A DNA stretch of 64,000 bases, from NCBI RefSeq assembly GCF_900114185.1, contig NZ_FOSE01000001.1, forward strand, positions 1,285,219 through 1,349,218, in the 5' to 3' direction. The DNA comes from Cellulomonas sp. KH9 (GTDB taxonomy: Bacteria > Actinomycetota > Actinomycetes > Actinomycetales > Cellulomonadaceae). The notes under the pieces were generated by a model. The model saw nothing but the letters and a program-made list of their open reading frames with translations, searched no databases and was not told where the DNA came from. Within the stretch, counting starts at the first letter, position 1; every line of letters begins with the position of its first letter. The position numbers and the translations under genes were made by a program. Below, one piece after another: positions 46,441 to 55,400 of the stretch.

Positions 46441-47868
46441 ATGACGGAACGTGCCGCGACGGGGGACTCGACGCGCGCGGCGCGCCGGGTGCTGGTGCCG
46501 CTCGCCCTGGCCCAGTTCATCTGCAGCTTCGCCGGGTCGAACATGAACGTGATGATCACGGACATCAGCCAGGACCTGGACACCACGGTCAAGGGCGTCC
46601 AGACGGCGATCACGCTGTTCCTGCTGGTGATGGCGGCCCTGATGATCCCGGGGGGCAAGCTGACGGACCGCTGGGGGCGCAAGCGGTGCTTCCTCGTCGG
46701 GCTGACCCTCTACGGCGTCGGGGCGCTGCTCAGTGCGGTGTCACCCGGACTGGGGGCGCTCGTCCTCGGCAACTCGATCCTCGAGGGTGTCGGGACGGCG
46801 CTGCTGATCCCGCCGGTGTACATCCTGACGACGATGTACTTCCACGACACGACGTCGCGGGCCAAGGCGTTCGGGATGATCAGCGGCATGGGGGGCATCG
46901 GTGCCGCCGCCGGGCCGCTGCTCGGTGGTCTGATCACGTCCGCGATCAGCTGGCGCGCGGCGTTCGTCTTCCAGGCCGCGGTGATCGTGGTCATCATCGT
47001 CCTCAGCCGCCGGATGCACGACCCGGTCCCGGCCGACCCGACCCGGCCGTTCGACACGCTGGGCTCGGTGCTCTCCGCAGGAGGGCTGGTCGCTCTGGTC
47101 GGCGGGATCCTCCTGGCCGACGACGACGTCGGGGCGATGGCGGCCCTCATGGGCGTCGGTGTGCTCCTCCTGGTCGGGTTCTTCGTCCACGTGCGCGCGA
47201 TGGAGCGCGCGGGGCGGGAGCCGCTGCTGTCCACCAGCCTCTTCCGCAGCCGGACGTCGAACCTCGGCATGGTCACCCAGAACGTGCAGTGGCTGATCCT
47301 CATCGGCACGTCGTTCGTCGTGGCGACGTACCTCCAGGTCGTCCGCGGCTACGACGCGATCCAGACGGGCGTGATCTTCACCGCCGCGACGCTCGGCATC
47401 CTCGTCTCCTCGCTCGCCGCGGAGCGGCTCGCGAAGCGGCACCCGCAGCGGAACCTCATCCTCGTCGGGTTCCTCACGACCCTCGGCGGCATCGCGGTGC
47501 TGCTCACGCTGGTCGCCGGGTCGCCCAGCGCCTGGGCGTTCGCCCCCGGGCTGCTGCTGATCGGCCTGGGCGTGGGTGTGATGCTGACGCCGTCCGTCAA
47601 CGTGGTCCAGTCGAGCTTCCCCGACGCCCAGCAGGGGGAGATCTCGGGTCTGTCCCGCAGCGTGTCCAACCTGGGCTCGTCGCTCGGCACGGCCGTCGCC
47701 GGCACGATCCTCGTCGCCCAGATCGCCGACCGGTCGTACGGTCTGGCGATGGTGGCGCTGGCCGTCGCGGGGGTCGTCGGGCTCGTCGCCGCCGTCCTCC
47801 TGCCCGCGCGTCCCGTGACGGCGGCGGTCGAGGGCGCCGTGCCCGCGGGCGGCAGCACGGGCACGTGA
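46441..47868 (+). CDS. MFS exporter, DHA2 (14-helix) type
   Basis: A 475-residue major facilitator with the motif A segment GGKLTDRWGRKRCF and motif C region GMGGIGAAAGPLLGGLITSAISWR, which together indicate a proton-driven drug exporter of the 14-helix group. The N-terminus is short and basic. It is monocistronic, with no regulator nearby. The substrate cannot be inferred. Confidence 0.9.
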   Translation: MTERAATGDSTRAARRVLVPLALAQFICSFAGSNMNVMITDISQDLDTTVKGVQTAITLFLLVMAALMIPGGKLTDRWGRKRCFLVGLTLYGVGALLSAVSPGLGALVLGNSILEGVGTALLIPPVYILTTMYFHDTTSRAKAFGMISGMGGIGAAAGPLLGGLITSAISWRAAFVFQAAVIVVIIVLSRRMHDPVPADPTRPFDTLGSVLSAGGLVALVGGILLADDDVGAMAALMGVGVLLLVGFFVHVRAMERAGREPLLSTSLFRSRTSNLGMVTQNVQWLILIGTSFVVATYLQVVRGYDAIQTGVIFTAATLGILVSSLAAERLAKRHPQRNLILVGFLTTLGGIAVLLTLVAGSPSAWAFAPGLLLIGLGVGVMLTPSVNVVQSSFPDAQQGEISGLSRSVSNLGSSLGTAVAGTILVAQIADRSYGLAMVALAVAGVVGLVAAVLLPARPVTAAVEGAVPAGGSTGT

Positions 47869-47956
47869 CGACCGGGGCGTGCAGCACCCCGAGGAGGCCG
47901 TGCAGGGCCGCCGCGGCGGGACGTCCCGGGCGCAGCGCAGGAGCTCGCCGGTCGGC

Positions 47957-48760
47957 TCAGTCCGTCGACGGTCCGAAGCGCTCGGCGCGCACCGAGCGCG
48001 GGTCGTGCCCCAGCACGAGCAGCATGCGGGTCATCGCCTCGACGAACCCGGTGGGCCCGCAGACGTAGCAGACCGGCGCGACGTCGGCCGGCCACCCGTG
48101 CCGGGCCAGGTCGCGCAGCCCGATGCGTGCCGGTGCGCGCGGGGCGTCCGGGGGAGCGGCGCGGGTGAACCACACCTCGGTGTCGACGCCGTCCAGGAGC
48201 GGGGCGGTCAGCTCGTCGAGGAACAGCGCGTCGGTGGGCATGCGGACCGAGTAGAGGACGCGGAAGGGTGTGCGGTCCCCGGCGGCGCGTCGGGCGCGCA
48301 CCATCGCGACGAGCGGAGCGACGCCGGAGCCGCCGGCCAGCAGCAGCACCGGCGCGCCACCCGCGGTGCCGGGCTCCCACACGAACCAGCCTCCGACCGG
48401 TCCGCGCACCTCGATGCCGGCACCCAGGGGCAGGTCGTCCACCAGGTAGGGGGAGACCTCCCCGCCCGTGACCCGCTGCACGGTGACCTCGACGCGCCCG
48501 GGCGCGCCCGGGTCGGTCGGGGCGCTCACCGAGTACGCGCGCGATGCGGTGTACCCGTCGGCGGCCGTCAGCCGCAGGTCCACGTGCTGCCCGGCGCGGT
48601 GGCCAGGCCAGCCCGGCACGTCGAGCACGAGCGTGCGGGACGTGGCGGTCTCCGGCCGCGCGTCGACCACCGTCGCCGTGCACCAGCCGCCCGCGCACGC
48701 GAACCGCTCGCCGAGCGGCGCCGGGCCCGGCGTCGTCGCGGTGGCGGCCGTGTCCGTCAC
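47957..48760 (-). CDS. FNR-type flavin oxidoreductase paired with the Mo enzyme
   Basis: A 267-residue ferredoxin-NADP reductase-like protein. The FAD-binding segment SRAYSVSAPTD lies at about 72-82, the NAD(P) loop LLLAGGSGVAPLVAMVR at about 138-154, and the C-terminal CYVCGPTGFVEAM segment is typical. No ferredoxin domain is attached. The GTG start overlaps the stop of the molybdopterin oxidoreductase (GTGA), so it is the likely electron partner, passing electrons between NAD(P)H and the molybdenum site. Confidence 0.88.
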   Translation of the reverse strand: MTDTAATATTPGPAPLGERFACAGGWCTATVVDARPETATSRTLVLDVPGWPGHRAGQHVDLRLTAADGYTASRAYSVSAPTDPGAPGRVEVTVQRVTGGEVSPYLVDDLPLGAGIEVRGPVGGWFVWEPGTAGGAPVLLLAGGSGVAPLVAMVRARRAAGDRTPFRVLYSVRMPTDALFLDELTAPLLDGVDTEVWFTRAAPPDAPRAPARIGLRDLARHGWPADVAPVCYVCGPTGFVEAMTRMLLVLGHDPRSVRAERFGPSTD

Positions 48761-49389
48761 GGGTCGCCCTGGTAGCGCTGCTCGCGCCAGGGGTCGCCGT
48801 AGTCGTGGTAGCCGTAGTTCTCCCAGAACCCGCGCTGGTCGTCGTGCAGCAGGGTGAGCGAGCGGACCCACTTGGCGGACTTCCACAGGTACAGGTGCGG
48901 CACGAGCAGCCGGGCGGGGCCGCCGTGCACGGGGTCCAGCGGGCGCCCGTCGTAGGTGTGCGCGATCCACGCGCGGCCGCCCAGCAGGTCCGCGAGCGGC
49001 AGGTTCGTGGTGTAGCCGCCGTAGCAGCCGACCAGCGCGTACTGCGCGACGGAGGGCACATCGGCCAGCAGCACGTCGAGGCTGACGCCCTGCCAGCGGG
49101 TGCCGAACTTCGACCAGCGGGTCACGCAGTGCAGGTCGACGACGGCGTCGTCCTGGGGGAGGGCCATGAGGTCGGACCAGGACCACCGGAACGTCGCGTG
49201 GTCCTCGGTGCGGACCTCGAGCTGCCAGTGCGCGGTGTCGACGTTCGGTGTCGGCCCGGCGGACAGCACGGGGAAGTCGTGCACCGCGTACTGCCCGGGC
49301 GGCAGGGTGACGCCGGACGCACGGGGACGGCCCCGGAATCCCGGGGTCAGGCCCGTCGGGTCCACGCCCGATGCGTCGCTCGGCGTCAC
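48757..49389 (-). CDS. Sulfite-oxidase-like molybdopterin oxidoreductase
   Basis: A 210-residue SUOX-fold enzyme of the short YedY-like group. The molybdenum-ligating cysteine is in VVDLHCVTRWSKF, and the cofactor pocket segments HGGPARLLVPHLYLWKSAKW and GFWENYGYHDYGDPW are intact. No twin-arginine signal is seen, so it is probably cytoplasmic. GTG 49389 is used; GTG 49404 is an alternative. It is co-translated with the flavin reductase. Substrate unknown; in other bacteria related enzymes reduce oxidised methionine or sulfoxides. Confidence 0.88.
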   Translation of the reverse strand: MTPSDASGVDPTGLTPGFRGRPRASGVTLPPGQYAVHDFPVLSAGPTPNVDTAHWQLEVRTEDHATFRWSWSDLMALPQDDAVVDLHCVTRWSKFGTRWQGVSLDVLLADVPSVAQYALVGCYGGYTTNLPLADLLGGRAWIAHTYDGRPLDPVHGGPARLLVPHLYLWKSAKWVRSLTLLHDDQRGFWENYGYHDYGDPWREQRYQGDP

Positions 49390-49513
49390 GGGACCATGGA
49401 ACACCCGCGGGTGCACCGCGCGACACCCCCTGCGGCCCGGGGTCACGGCCGCCGTCGCCCGGGACCCCGGTGGCATAGTGGGTACCGGACGACCGGTGCA
49501 CGAACGGAGCGAT

Positions 49514-49729
49514 GTGGCCAGGCAGCGCAAGGAACGCCTCGATGCGACGGCATGGCTCGCGAAGCACCTCGTGGGACCCGCGCAGGTGACCGACCCGCGC
49601 ATCCCCGGCCGTGGCACGAACGACGCCGAGCGGGCGCGCGAGGGTGAGCTGCGCGGCGGGTTCGAGCGGGTGCGGGACGCGTCGGGGCGCGTGTACCTCG
49701 TGGCACGGGACGACGGCCCCGACGCCTGA
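49514..49729 (+). CDS. Small basic hypothetical protein
   Basis: A 71-codon frame beginning VARQRKERLDATAWLAKHLVG, then TDPRIPGRGTNDAERAREGELRGGFERVRD and YLVARDDGPDA. It is highly charged, without a membrane segment or known motif. The GTG at 49514 has a GGAG four bases too close for certainty; GTG 49496 is in frame. It converges with the NAD-kinase-like gene. I do not recognise a family. Confidence 0.55.
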   Translation: MARQRKERLDATAWLAKHLVGPAQVTDPRIPGRGTNDAERAREGELRGGFERVRDASGRVYLVARDDGPDA

Positions 49730-49740
49730 CGGCTCGGTCG

Positions 49741-50643
49741 TCAGCGTGCGACGAGCCGCAGCCGCCGCTCCGACAGGCCCAGCCGTACCGTCTGGCCCCA
49801 GGTCGCGGTGAGCCGGTCCGCCTCCAGGCCGTCGCCGAACAGCACCAGCGCGTCGGACTCGACGACGACCGTCAGCTCCTCGCGGGCCGCCAGGAGCCCC
49901 GCCGTGCGGCTGACGCCGGTGGTGGGTGAGGGCCACGCCTCGCGCACGAACCAGGCGAGCGTGAGCTCGGTCGGCCGAGGCAGGGGAGGGGTGTCGTCAC
50001 GTCCGCGCGCGAGCGACGTCGCCCAGCCGGTCGCGCCGGTCCCGGTGGTGACGACCACCCCCGACGACGACTGCCGCTCGTCGCCGTCGGGGGACGTCAG
50101 CCGGTACCGCGCCGACTGGTGACCGCTGTCGCCGAGGTACACCTCGTTGAGGGCGTCGAGCGACGTGCCGTCGTCGAGGGTCGCACGCACGAGCGCACGG
50201 TCCTCGACGCGCGCGGACCCGCCCACGACGTCCGCCAGGACGCGGGCCACCTGTGCGGCGACGTGCCGCACGAGGATCCCGGCGTTGCGCCCGGGCTCGG
50301 GGTCGACACCGACGACCGGCTGGTCGCGCAGGTACTTCGCGGTGTTGGCGACCAGCCCGTCGGGTCCGACGACGAGGCAGACGTCCTGCGGGTCGAACGC
50401 GAACCGGTGCAGGTCCCCGCGCTCGACGTCGCCGCGCCGCCAGTCCGTCGGCACGGCCGCCCGGACGGTGCGCAGCGCCTCGGCGAGGGCGTCGTGGCGG
50501 TCCTGCACGTCGGCCAGGTCCCGGCCGCGGCTGCGCAGGAAGAACTCGACCTGACCGCGGGTGCCGTGGCGGTCCACCAGCTCCTCGAGCTCGGAGCGGC
50601 GGTGGACCACCACCGCGCGGGGTGCGAGCGGCACGTCACTCAC
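49741..50643 (-). CDS. NAD-kinase-like protein with altered GGDG motif
   Basis: A 300-residue protein of the NAD kinase/diacylglycerol kinase fold. The GGDG motif of NAD kinases appears as VVGPDGLVANTAKYL (GPDG 93-96): the Asp is kept, but the second Gly and the following Thr are changed. NEVYLGD matches the NE motif, and SSSGVVVTTGTGATGWATS matches the glycine-rich nucleotide loop. It may phosphorylate NAD or a related nucleotide or only bind it. The GTG overlaps the SPFH stop by eight bases (GTGAGTGA), so it is translated with that protein. Confidence 0.82.
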   Translation of the reverse strand: MSDVPLAPRAVVVHRRSELEELVDRHGTRGQVEFFLRSRGRDLADVQDRHDALAEALRTVRAAVPTDWRRGDVERGDLHRFAFDPQDVCLVVGPDGLVANTAKYLRDQPVVGVDPEPGRNAGILVRHVAAQVARVLADVVGGSARVEDRALVRATLDDGTSLDALNEVYLGDSGHQSARYRLTSPDGDERQSSSGVVVTTGTGATGWATSLARGRDDTPPLPRPTELTLAWFVREAWPSPTTGVSRTAGLLAAREELTVVVESDALVLFGDGLEADRLTATWGQTVRLGLSERRLRLVAR

Positions 50644-51640
50644 CCCGCCGGGTCGTCAGCGCGCTCAGCGCCCCGGTGAGCATGTCGGGTGTGACGGTCA
50701 CCTGCCCGATCGCCGGCAGGTGCGCGGCCAGCTCGCGCAGGGCGACGGCCAGCAGGACGCCCTGCTCGACGTCGGCGAGCGCGGCCATGCGGGCACGCTC
50801 GGCGGCGCCCTCGGCCTCGCCCTGCAGCCGGGTGGCCTCGGCGGTCGAGGTGGCGTGCAGCTGCCGACGCTCGGCCTGGCTGCGGGCCTCGATGAGCGCG
50901 GCGGCCGCGGCCTCGTCGGCGCGGGTGCGGGCGTTGGTGCCCTCCTGCGTGACGAGGTGCTGCTCGCGGGTCGCCAGCTCGATGCGGTTGGTGAGCTCGT
51001 TCTCCGCGATCGCCCGCTCCCGCTCGACGGCCAGCGCACGGCGCTCGAACGTCGACCGGTCCGCCTCCGACTGCGCGGCCTCCCGTGCCGGCGTCTGCAG
51101 GGCGCGCTCCAGGTCGGCGTCGGCCCGCACCGAGCTGATGCGGGCGCCGAGGACCCGCAGGCCCGTGGCGGCCACACGCTTGTCCGCCACCAGTGCCGCG
51201 GTGACCTGCTGGCGCAGCGGGCCGGCGCCCGACGAGACGGCCTCGCGCAGCGTGGCACCGGCGAGCGCGTCCATGACGTGGCCGGCGGCCAGCTCGCCGA
51301 GCAGCTGCCCGACCTGCTGCAGGGGCTCGCCGGTCCACCGGCCGGTGGTGGGGTCGATGCTGAAGTCGAGGCGCTGGGCCACGACCTCGGGGTTCTCGAA
51401 GCGGTAGCTGACGGTGACCTGCGCCGTGACGTCCTGCAGGTCGGCGGTGCGGGCGTGCGCCACGAGCGGCAGCTCGCGGTCGTCGACAGGGACCTCCGAC
51501 AGCACGGCCGTCAGGGGCCGGAACCAGAACGCCAGGCCGACCCCCGAGCGGCGCAGCGCGCCGTCCCGCAGCTGCATGACGTGGGCGGTGGGGGTCGAAC
51601 GCAGGTGCCGCACCCCGGGGTAGCGCGTGATGGTCGCCAT
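50636..51640 (-). CDS. SPFH/band-7 domain protein
   Basis: A 334-residue SPFH protein. The SPFH core (about 20-185) contains GLAFWFRPLTAVLSEVPVDDRELPL and is followed by a long Ala/Glu/Arg-rich coiled coil (about 190-290) that would drive oligomerisation. No clear transmembrane segment precedes the core, so membrane contact would be through the domain itself. A strong GAGGAGGAG ribosome-binding site fixes the ATG. It is the first gene of a two-gene operon with the NAD-kinase-like protein and is divergent from the NrtR-type regulator. Confidence 0.88.
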   Translation of the reverse strand: MATITRYPGVRHLRSTPTAHVMQLRDGALRRSGVGLAFWFRPLTAVLSEVPVDDRELPLVAHARTADLQDVTAQVTVSYRFENPEVVAQRLDFSIDPTTGRWTGEPLQQVGQLLGELAAGHVMDALAGATLREAVSSGAGPLRQQVTAALVADKRVAATGLRVLGARISSVRADADLERALQTPAREAAQSEADRSTFERRALAVERERAIAENELTNRIELATREQHLVTQEGTNARTRADEAAAAALIEARSQAERRQLHATSTAEATRLQGEAEGAAERARMAALADVEQGVLLAVALRELAAHLPAIGQVTVTPDMLTGALSALTTRRGE

Positions 51641-51657
51641 GTCTCCTCCTCTTTTTG

Positions 51658-51672
51658 TCGTCACGTGGACGA
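51658..51672. promoter_or_regulatory. Operator 1: TCGTC-N5-GACGA palindrome
   Basis: TCGTC-ACGTG-GACGA, extended on both sides to near-matching TTGTCGTC/GACGATAA arms. It lies 18 bases before the SPFH start and shares its core with operator 2. Confidence 0.6.
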
Positions 51673-51687
51673 TAAACGAGGGCCTGG

Positions 51688-51710
51688 TATCTCGTCAACC
51701 TGACGAGATA
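51688..51710. promoter_or_regulatory. Operator 2: perfect palindrome before the NrtR-type gene
   Basis: Arms TATCTCGTCA (51688-51697) and TGACGAGATA (51701-51710) are exact inverted copies around the centre ACC. The inner core is again TCGTC-N5-GACGA. Its centre is 34 bp from that of operator 1 and 22 bp before the regulator's ATG, suiting autoregulation and control of the divergent operon. Confidence 0.7.
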
Positions 51711-51720
51711 TGGTGGCGGT

Positions 51721-52422
51721 ATGACGCCCGCCGGCTACGACGCCGCCTCCTACCCGCCGTTCGCGGTCACGGTCGACCTCGTCGTCCTCACGCTGCGGGG
51801 AGGGGCCCTGCACGTGCTGCTCGTCGAGCGCGGAGCCGACCCGTGGCGGGGCGCCTGGGCGCTGCCCGGCGGGTTCGTCCGCCCGGACGAGGGGCTCGAC
51901 GCCGCGGCCGAGCGGGAGCTCTCGGAGGAGACGGGGGTACGCGACGTCCCCGGCCACCTCGAGCAGCTCGCGTCCTACGGCGACCCGGACCGCGACCCCC
52001 GCATGCGGGTCGTCTCGGTGGCCTACCTGGCGCTCGCGCCCGACCTGCCCGAGCCGCACGCGGGCAGCGACGCCGCGCGCGCCGCCTGGGTGCCGGTCAC
52101 CGACGCGCAGCGCCTGCCCCTCGCGTTCGACCACGCGCGCGTGCTGACCGACGGGCTCGAGCGTGCCCGCGCCAAGCTCGAGTACAGCCCGCTCGCCGCG
52201 GCGTTCTGCGGACCGGAGTTCACGGTCGCCGACCTGCGGCGCGTCTACGAGGCGGTGTGGGGCCGCGCGCTGGACCCGCGCAACTTCCACCGCAAGGTCA
52301 CCGGCGTGCCGGGCCTGCTGGTCGACACCGGGCGCACCCGCTCCGAGGGGCGGGGTCGCCCCGCCACCCTCTACCGGCTCGGTGACGTGGCCACCCTGCA
52401 CCCGCCGATCACACGGGACTGA
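51721..52422 (+). CDS. nrtR: NrtR-type Nudix transcriptional regulator
   Basis: A 233-residue protein with an N-terminal Nudix domain (about 12-150) and a C-terminal winged helix domain (about 165-230, with FTVADLRRVYEAVWGRALDPRNFHRKV). This is the layout of NrtR, which senses ADP-ribose and represses NAD-metabolism genes. The Nudix box G51-x5-E57-x7-R65-E66-L67-x-E69-E70-x-G72-V73 is intact, so it may also hydrolyse its ligand. The palindromes upstream are its likely operators. The symbol is by family, and the regulated pathway is inferred from the divergent NAD-kinase-like gene. Confidence 0.85.
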   Translation: MTPAGYDAASYPPFAVTVDLVVLTLRGGALHVLLVERGADPWRGAWALPGGFVRPDEGLDAAAERELSEETGVRDVPGHLEQLASYGDPDRDPRMRVVSVAYLALAPDLPEPHAGSDAARAAWVPVTDAQRLPLAFDHARVLTDGLERARAKLEYSPLAAAFCGPEFTVADLRRVYEAVWGRALDPRNFHRKVTGVPGLLVDTGRTRSEGRGRPATLYRLGDVATLHPPITRD

Positions 52423-52426
52423 CGCG

Positions 52427-55400
52427 TCACCGCCCCAGCGGCAGCGCCCGCGACGTCAGGTCCTGCGGCGTGCCGAACCGGTGCGCCGTGACGCTCACCG
52501 CCTGCTCGCGCAGGAACGGCAGCTGCTCGACACGGCCCGCCTCGGTCACCGGGTGGTCCCACACCGCGACGTCGGGGCGCCCGCCCGTGGCCCGGGCGAC
52601 CTCCGCCGCGCTGCCGCCGACGAGCCGGACGCGACCGCCCGGCAGCGCACCGACGCGGGCGGACCACCCCGCGTCGTCCTCCACGTGCACGGCACCGAGC
52701 GCGGACGCGGCGGCCGCGAGGCGGGGTGGGAGGTCGACCGGGGTCGACAGGACGACCCGCGCCCCGGCCGCCGCGGCCGCCGCCAGCACCCGCACGACGT
52801 CGACCGGCGGCGCGTCCCCGGCCTGCCGCACCAGCACCGGCTCCGCCACGGGCAGGTGGCGCAGCACGTTGCGCTCGCAGGCCAGCCCGCTGACGTCGCG
52901 GGACGCGAACAGGTCCGACCGGGCGGCGGCGTCGCTGCGTGCCGCGCGCTCGACGCGGTCGGCGTCCGGGCCGGCCAGCTCCGCGCGGGCCGCAGCGACC
53001 AGCGCGGCCGCCGCCGGGGCCACGGGTGCCGTGCTCGTCGCGGGTGCCGAGGTCCACGACCCCAGCCCGACCAGGTAGCTCGGGCCACCGGCCTTGGCGC
53101 CGGGGCCCACGGCCGAGCGCTTCCACCCGCCGAACGGCTGACGGCGCACGATCGCGCCGGTGGTCCCGCGGTTCACGTACAGGTTGCCCGCCTGCACGCG
53201 GTCGAGCCACGTGGCGATCTCGTCGGCGTCCAGGCTGTGCAGGCCCGACGTCAGCCCGTAGTCGACGTCGTTCACCAGGTCGACCGCCTCGTCCAGCGTC
53301 GCGGCGGTCATGACGCCGAGCACCGGGCCGAAGTACTCGGTGCGGTGGGTCCGTGACCCGCGCCGCACCCCGGTGACGACGCCGGGAGCCCACAGCCGGC
53401 CGGCGTCGTCGATCCGGCGGGGGGCCAGCGCCCACGCCTGACCGGGCTCGAGGTCCGTCAGGCCCGTGAGCAGCTTGCCACCGGCGGGCGCGATCAGCGG
53501 GCCCAGCTGCGTGCGCGCGTCGTCCGGCGTCCCGACGACCAGCGACGACACGGCGTCGAGCAGCTGCGAGCGGAACCGTCGCGACGTCGCGACCGATCCC
53601 ACCAGGACGACGAGCGAGGCCGCCGAGCACTTCTGCCCCGCGTGGCCGAACGCCGAGGCGACCACGTCGCGCACCGCCAGGTCCAGGTCGGCAGACGGCG
53701 TCACGACGATCGCGTTCTTGCCGCTGGTCTCGGCCAGCAGCGGCAGGTCGGGGCGGAACGAGCGGAACAGCTCGGCCGTCTCGTACGCACCGGTGAGGAC
53801 CACCCGGTCCACCGCGGGGTGCGCGACGAGCTCGCGGCCGAGGGCGTCCTCGTCGACCTGCACCAGGCGCAGCACGTCGCGGGGGACACCCGCCTCCCAC
53901 AGGGCCTCGGCGAGCACCGCGCCGCACCGCTCGGCGGGACGTGCGGGCTTGAGGACGACGGCCGAGCCCGCGGCCAGCGCCGCGAGCGTCGACCCGGCGG
54001 GGATCGCGACCGGGAAGTTCCACGGGGGAGCGACGAGCGTCAGCGCGTCCGGCACGAACGCCGCGCCGTCGACGTGGTCCAGGCCGCGGGCGAGCTCGGC
54101 GTACCAGTGCGCGAAGTCGACCGCCTCGGAGACCTCGGGGTCGCCCTGGTCCACGGTCTTGCCCGCCTCGGCGGCCATGACCTCGAGCAGGTCGGCGCGG
54201 TGGGCCTCCAGAGCGTCGGCGGCGCGGTCCAGGACGGCGGCGCGCTCCGCCCCCGACCGCCCGCCCCACGTCCGGCCCGCGTCGCGCGCGTCCCGGAGCA
54301 GCGCGTCCAGCGCGCGACCGTCCGTCACCTGCGCCGCCTGCGCCCCGGCGACGCCGAGCCGGGACGTCGGCACGCGCGCGAGCAGGTCGCGCACCCAGGC
54401 CCGGTTCTCGCGGACCGCGGGGTCCGTGTCGGGCGTGTTGGTGAACGCGCCGGGCGCCGACGGCGGGACGGCCGCGTGCCGGTCGGGGACGCGGTGCCGC
54501 TCGGGCACGGCTGCGGTGACGTCCTCCAGCGCTGCCAGGAAGCGGGTGCGCTCGCGGTCGAACAGGGCCTCGTCGTCCGCGAGGTCGAAGACCGCGGACA
54601 TGAAGTTGTCGCTCGACGCGCCCTCCTCGAGGCGCCGCACGAGGTACGCGATCGCGACGTCGAACTCCCGGGGGGCGACCACCGGGGTGTACAGCAGCAG
54701 GCTGCCGACGTCGCGGCGCACGGCAGCCGCCTGCCCGGGCGCCATGCCCAGGAGCATCTCGACCTCGACGCGGTCACGCACGCCCCGCTCACCGGCCAGG
54801 AGCCACGCGTGCGCGACGTCGAACAGGTTGTGCCCCGCCACCCCGAGACGCACGTTCGCGACGCGCTCGGGGGTCAGCGCCCAGTCCAGCACACGCTTGT
54901 AGTGCGCGTCGGTCTGCCGCTTGCTGCCCCACGTGGCGAGCGGCCGGCCGTGCAGCTCGGCCTCGACCTGCTCCATCGGCAGGTTCGCACCCTTGACCAG
55001 GCGGACCTTGATGCCCGCGCCGCCGCGCGCGCGGCGGGCCGCCGCCCACTCCTGCAGGCGCCGCATGGCCGGCAGGGCGTCCGGCAGGTAGGCCTGCAGG
55101 ACGATCCCCGCCTCCAGATCCGTCAGCCCCGGGCGGTCGAGCAGGCGCGTGAACACCTCGACGGTGAGGTCGAGGTCCTTGTACTCCTCCATGTCGAGGT
55201 TCACGAACTTCGGGGTGGGGGAGGTCGCCGCCTGCTCGAACAGGGGCGTCAGGTGCGCGACGACGTCGTCCACGGCGGCGTCGAAGGCCCAGGGCGCGTG
55301 GGGTGCGACCACGGCGGACACCTTGACCGACACGTAGTCGACGTCGTCGCGTGCGAGCAGCCGACGCGTCCCGGCGAGGCGGCGCGCGGCCTCGCGCCGC

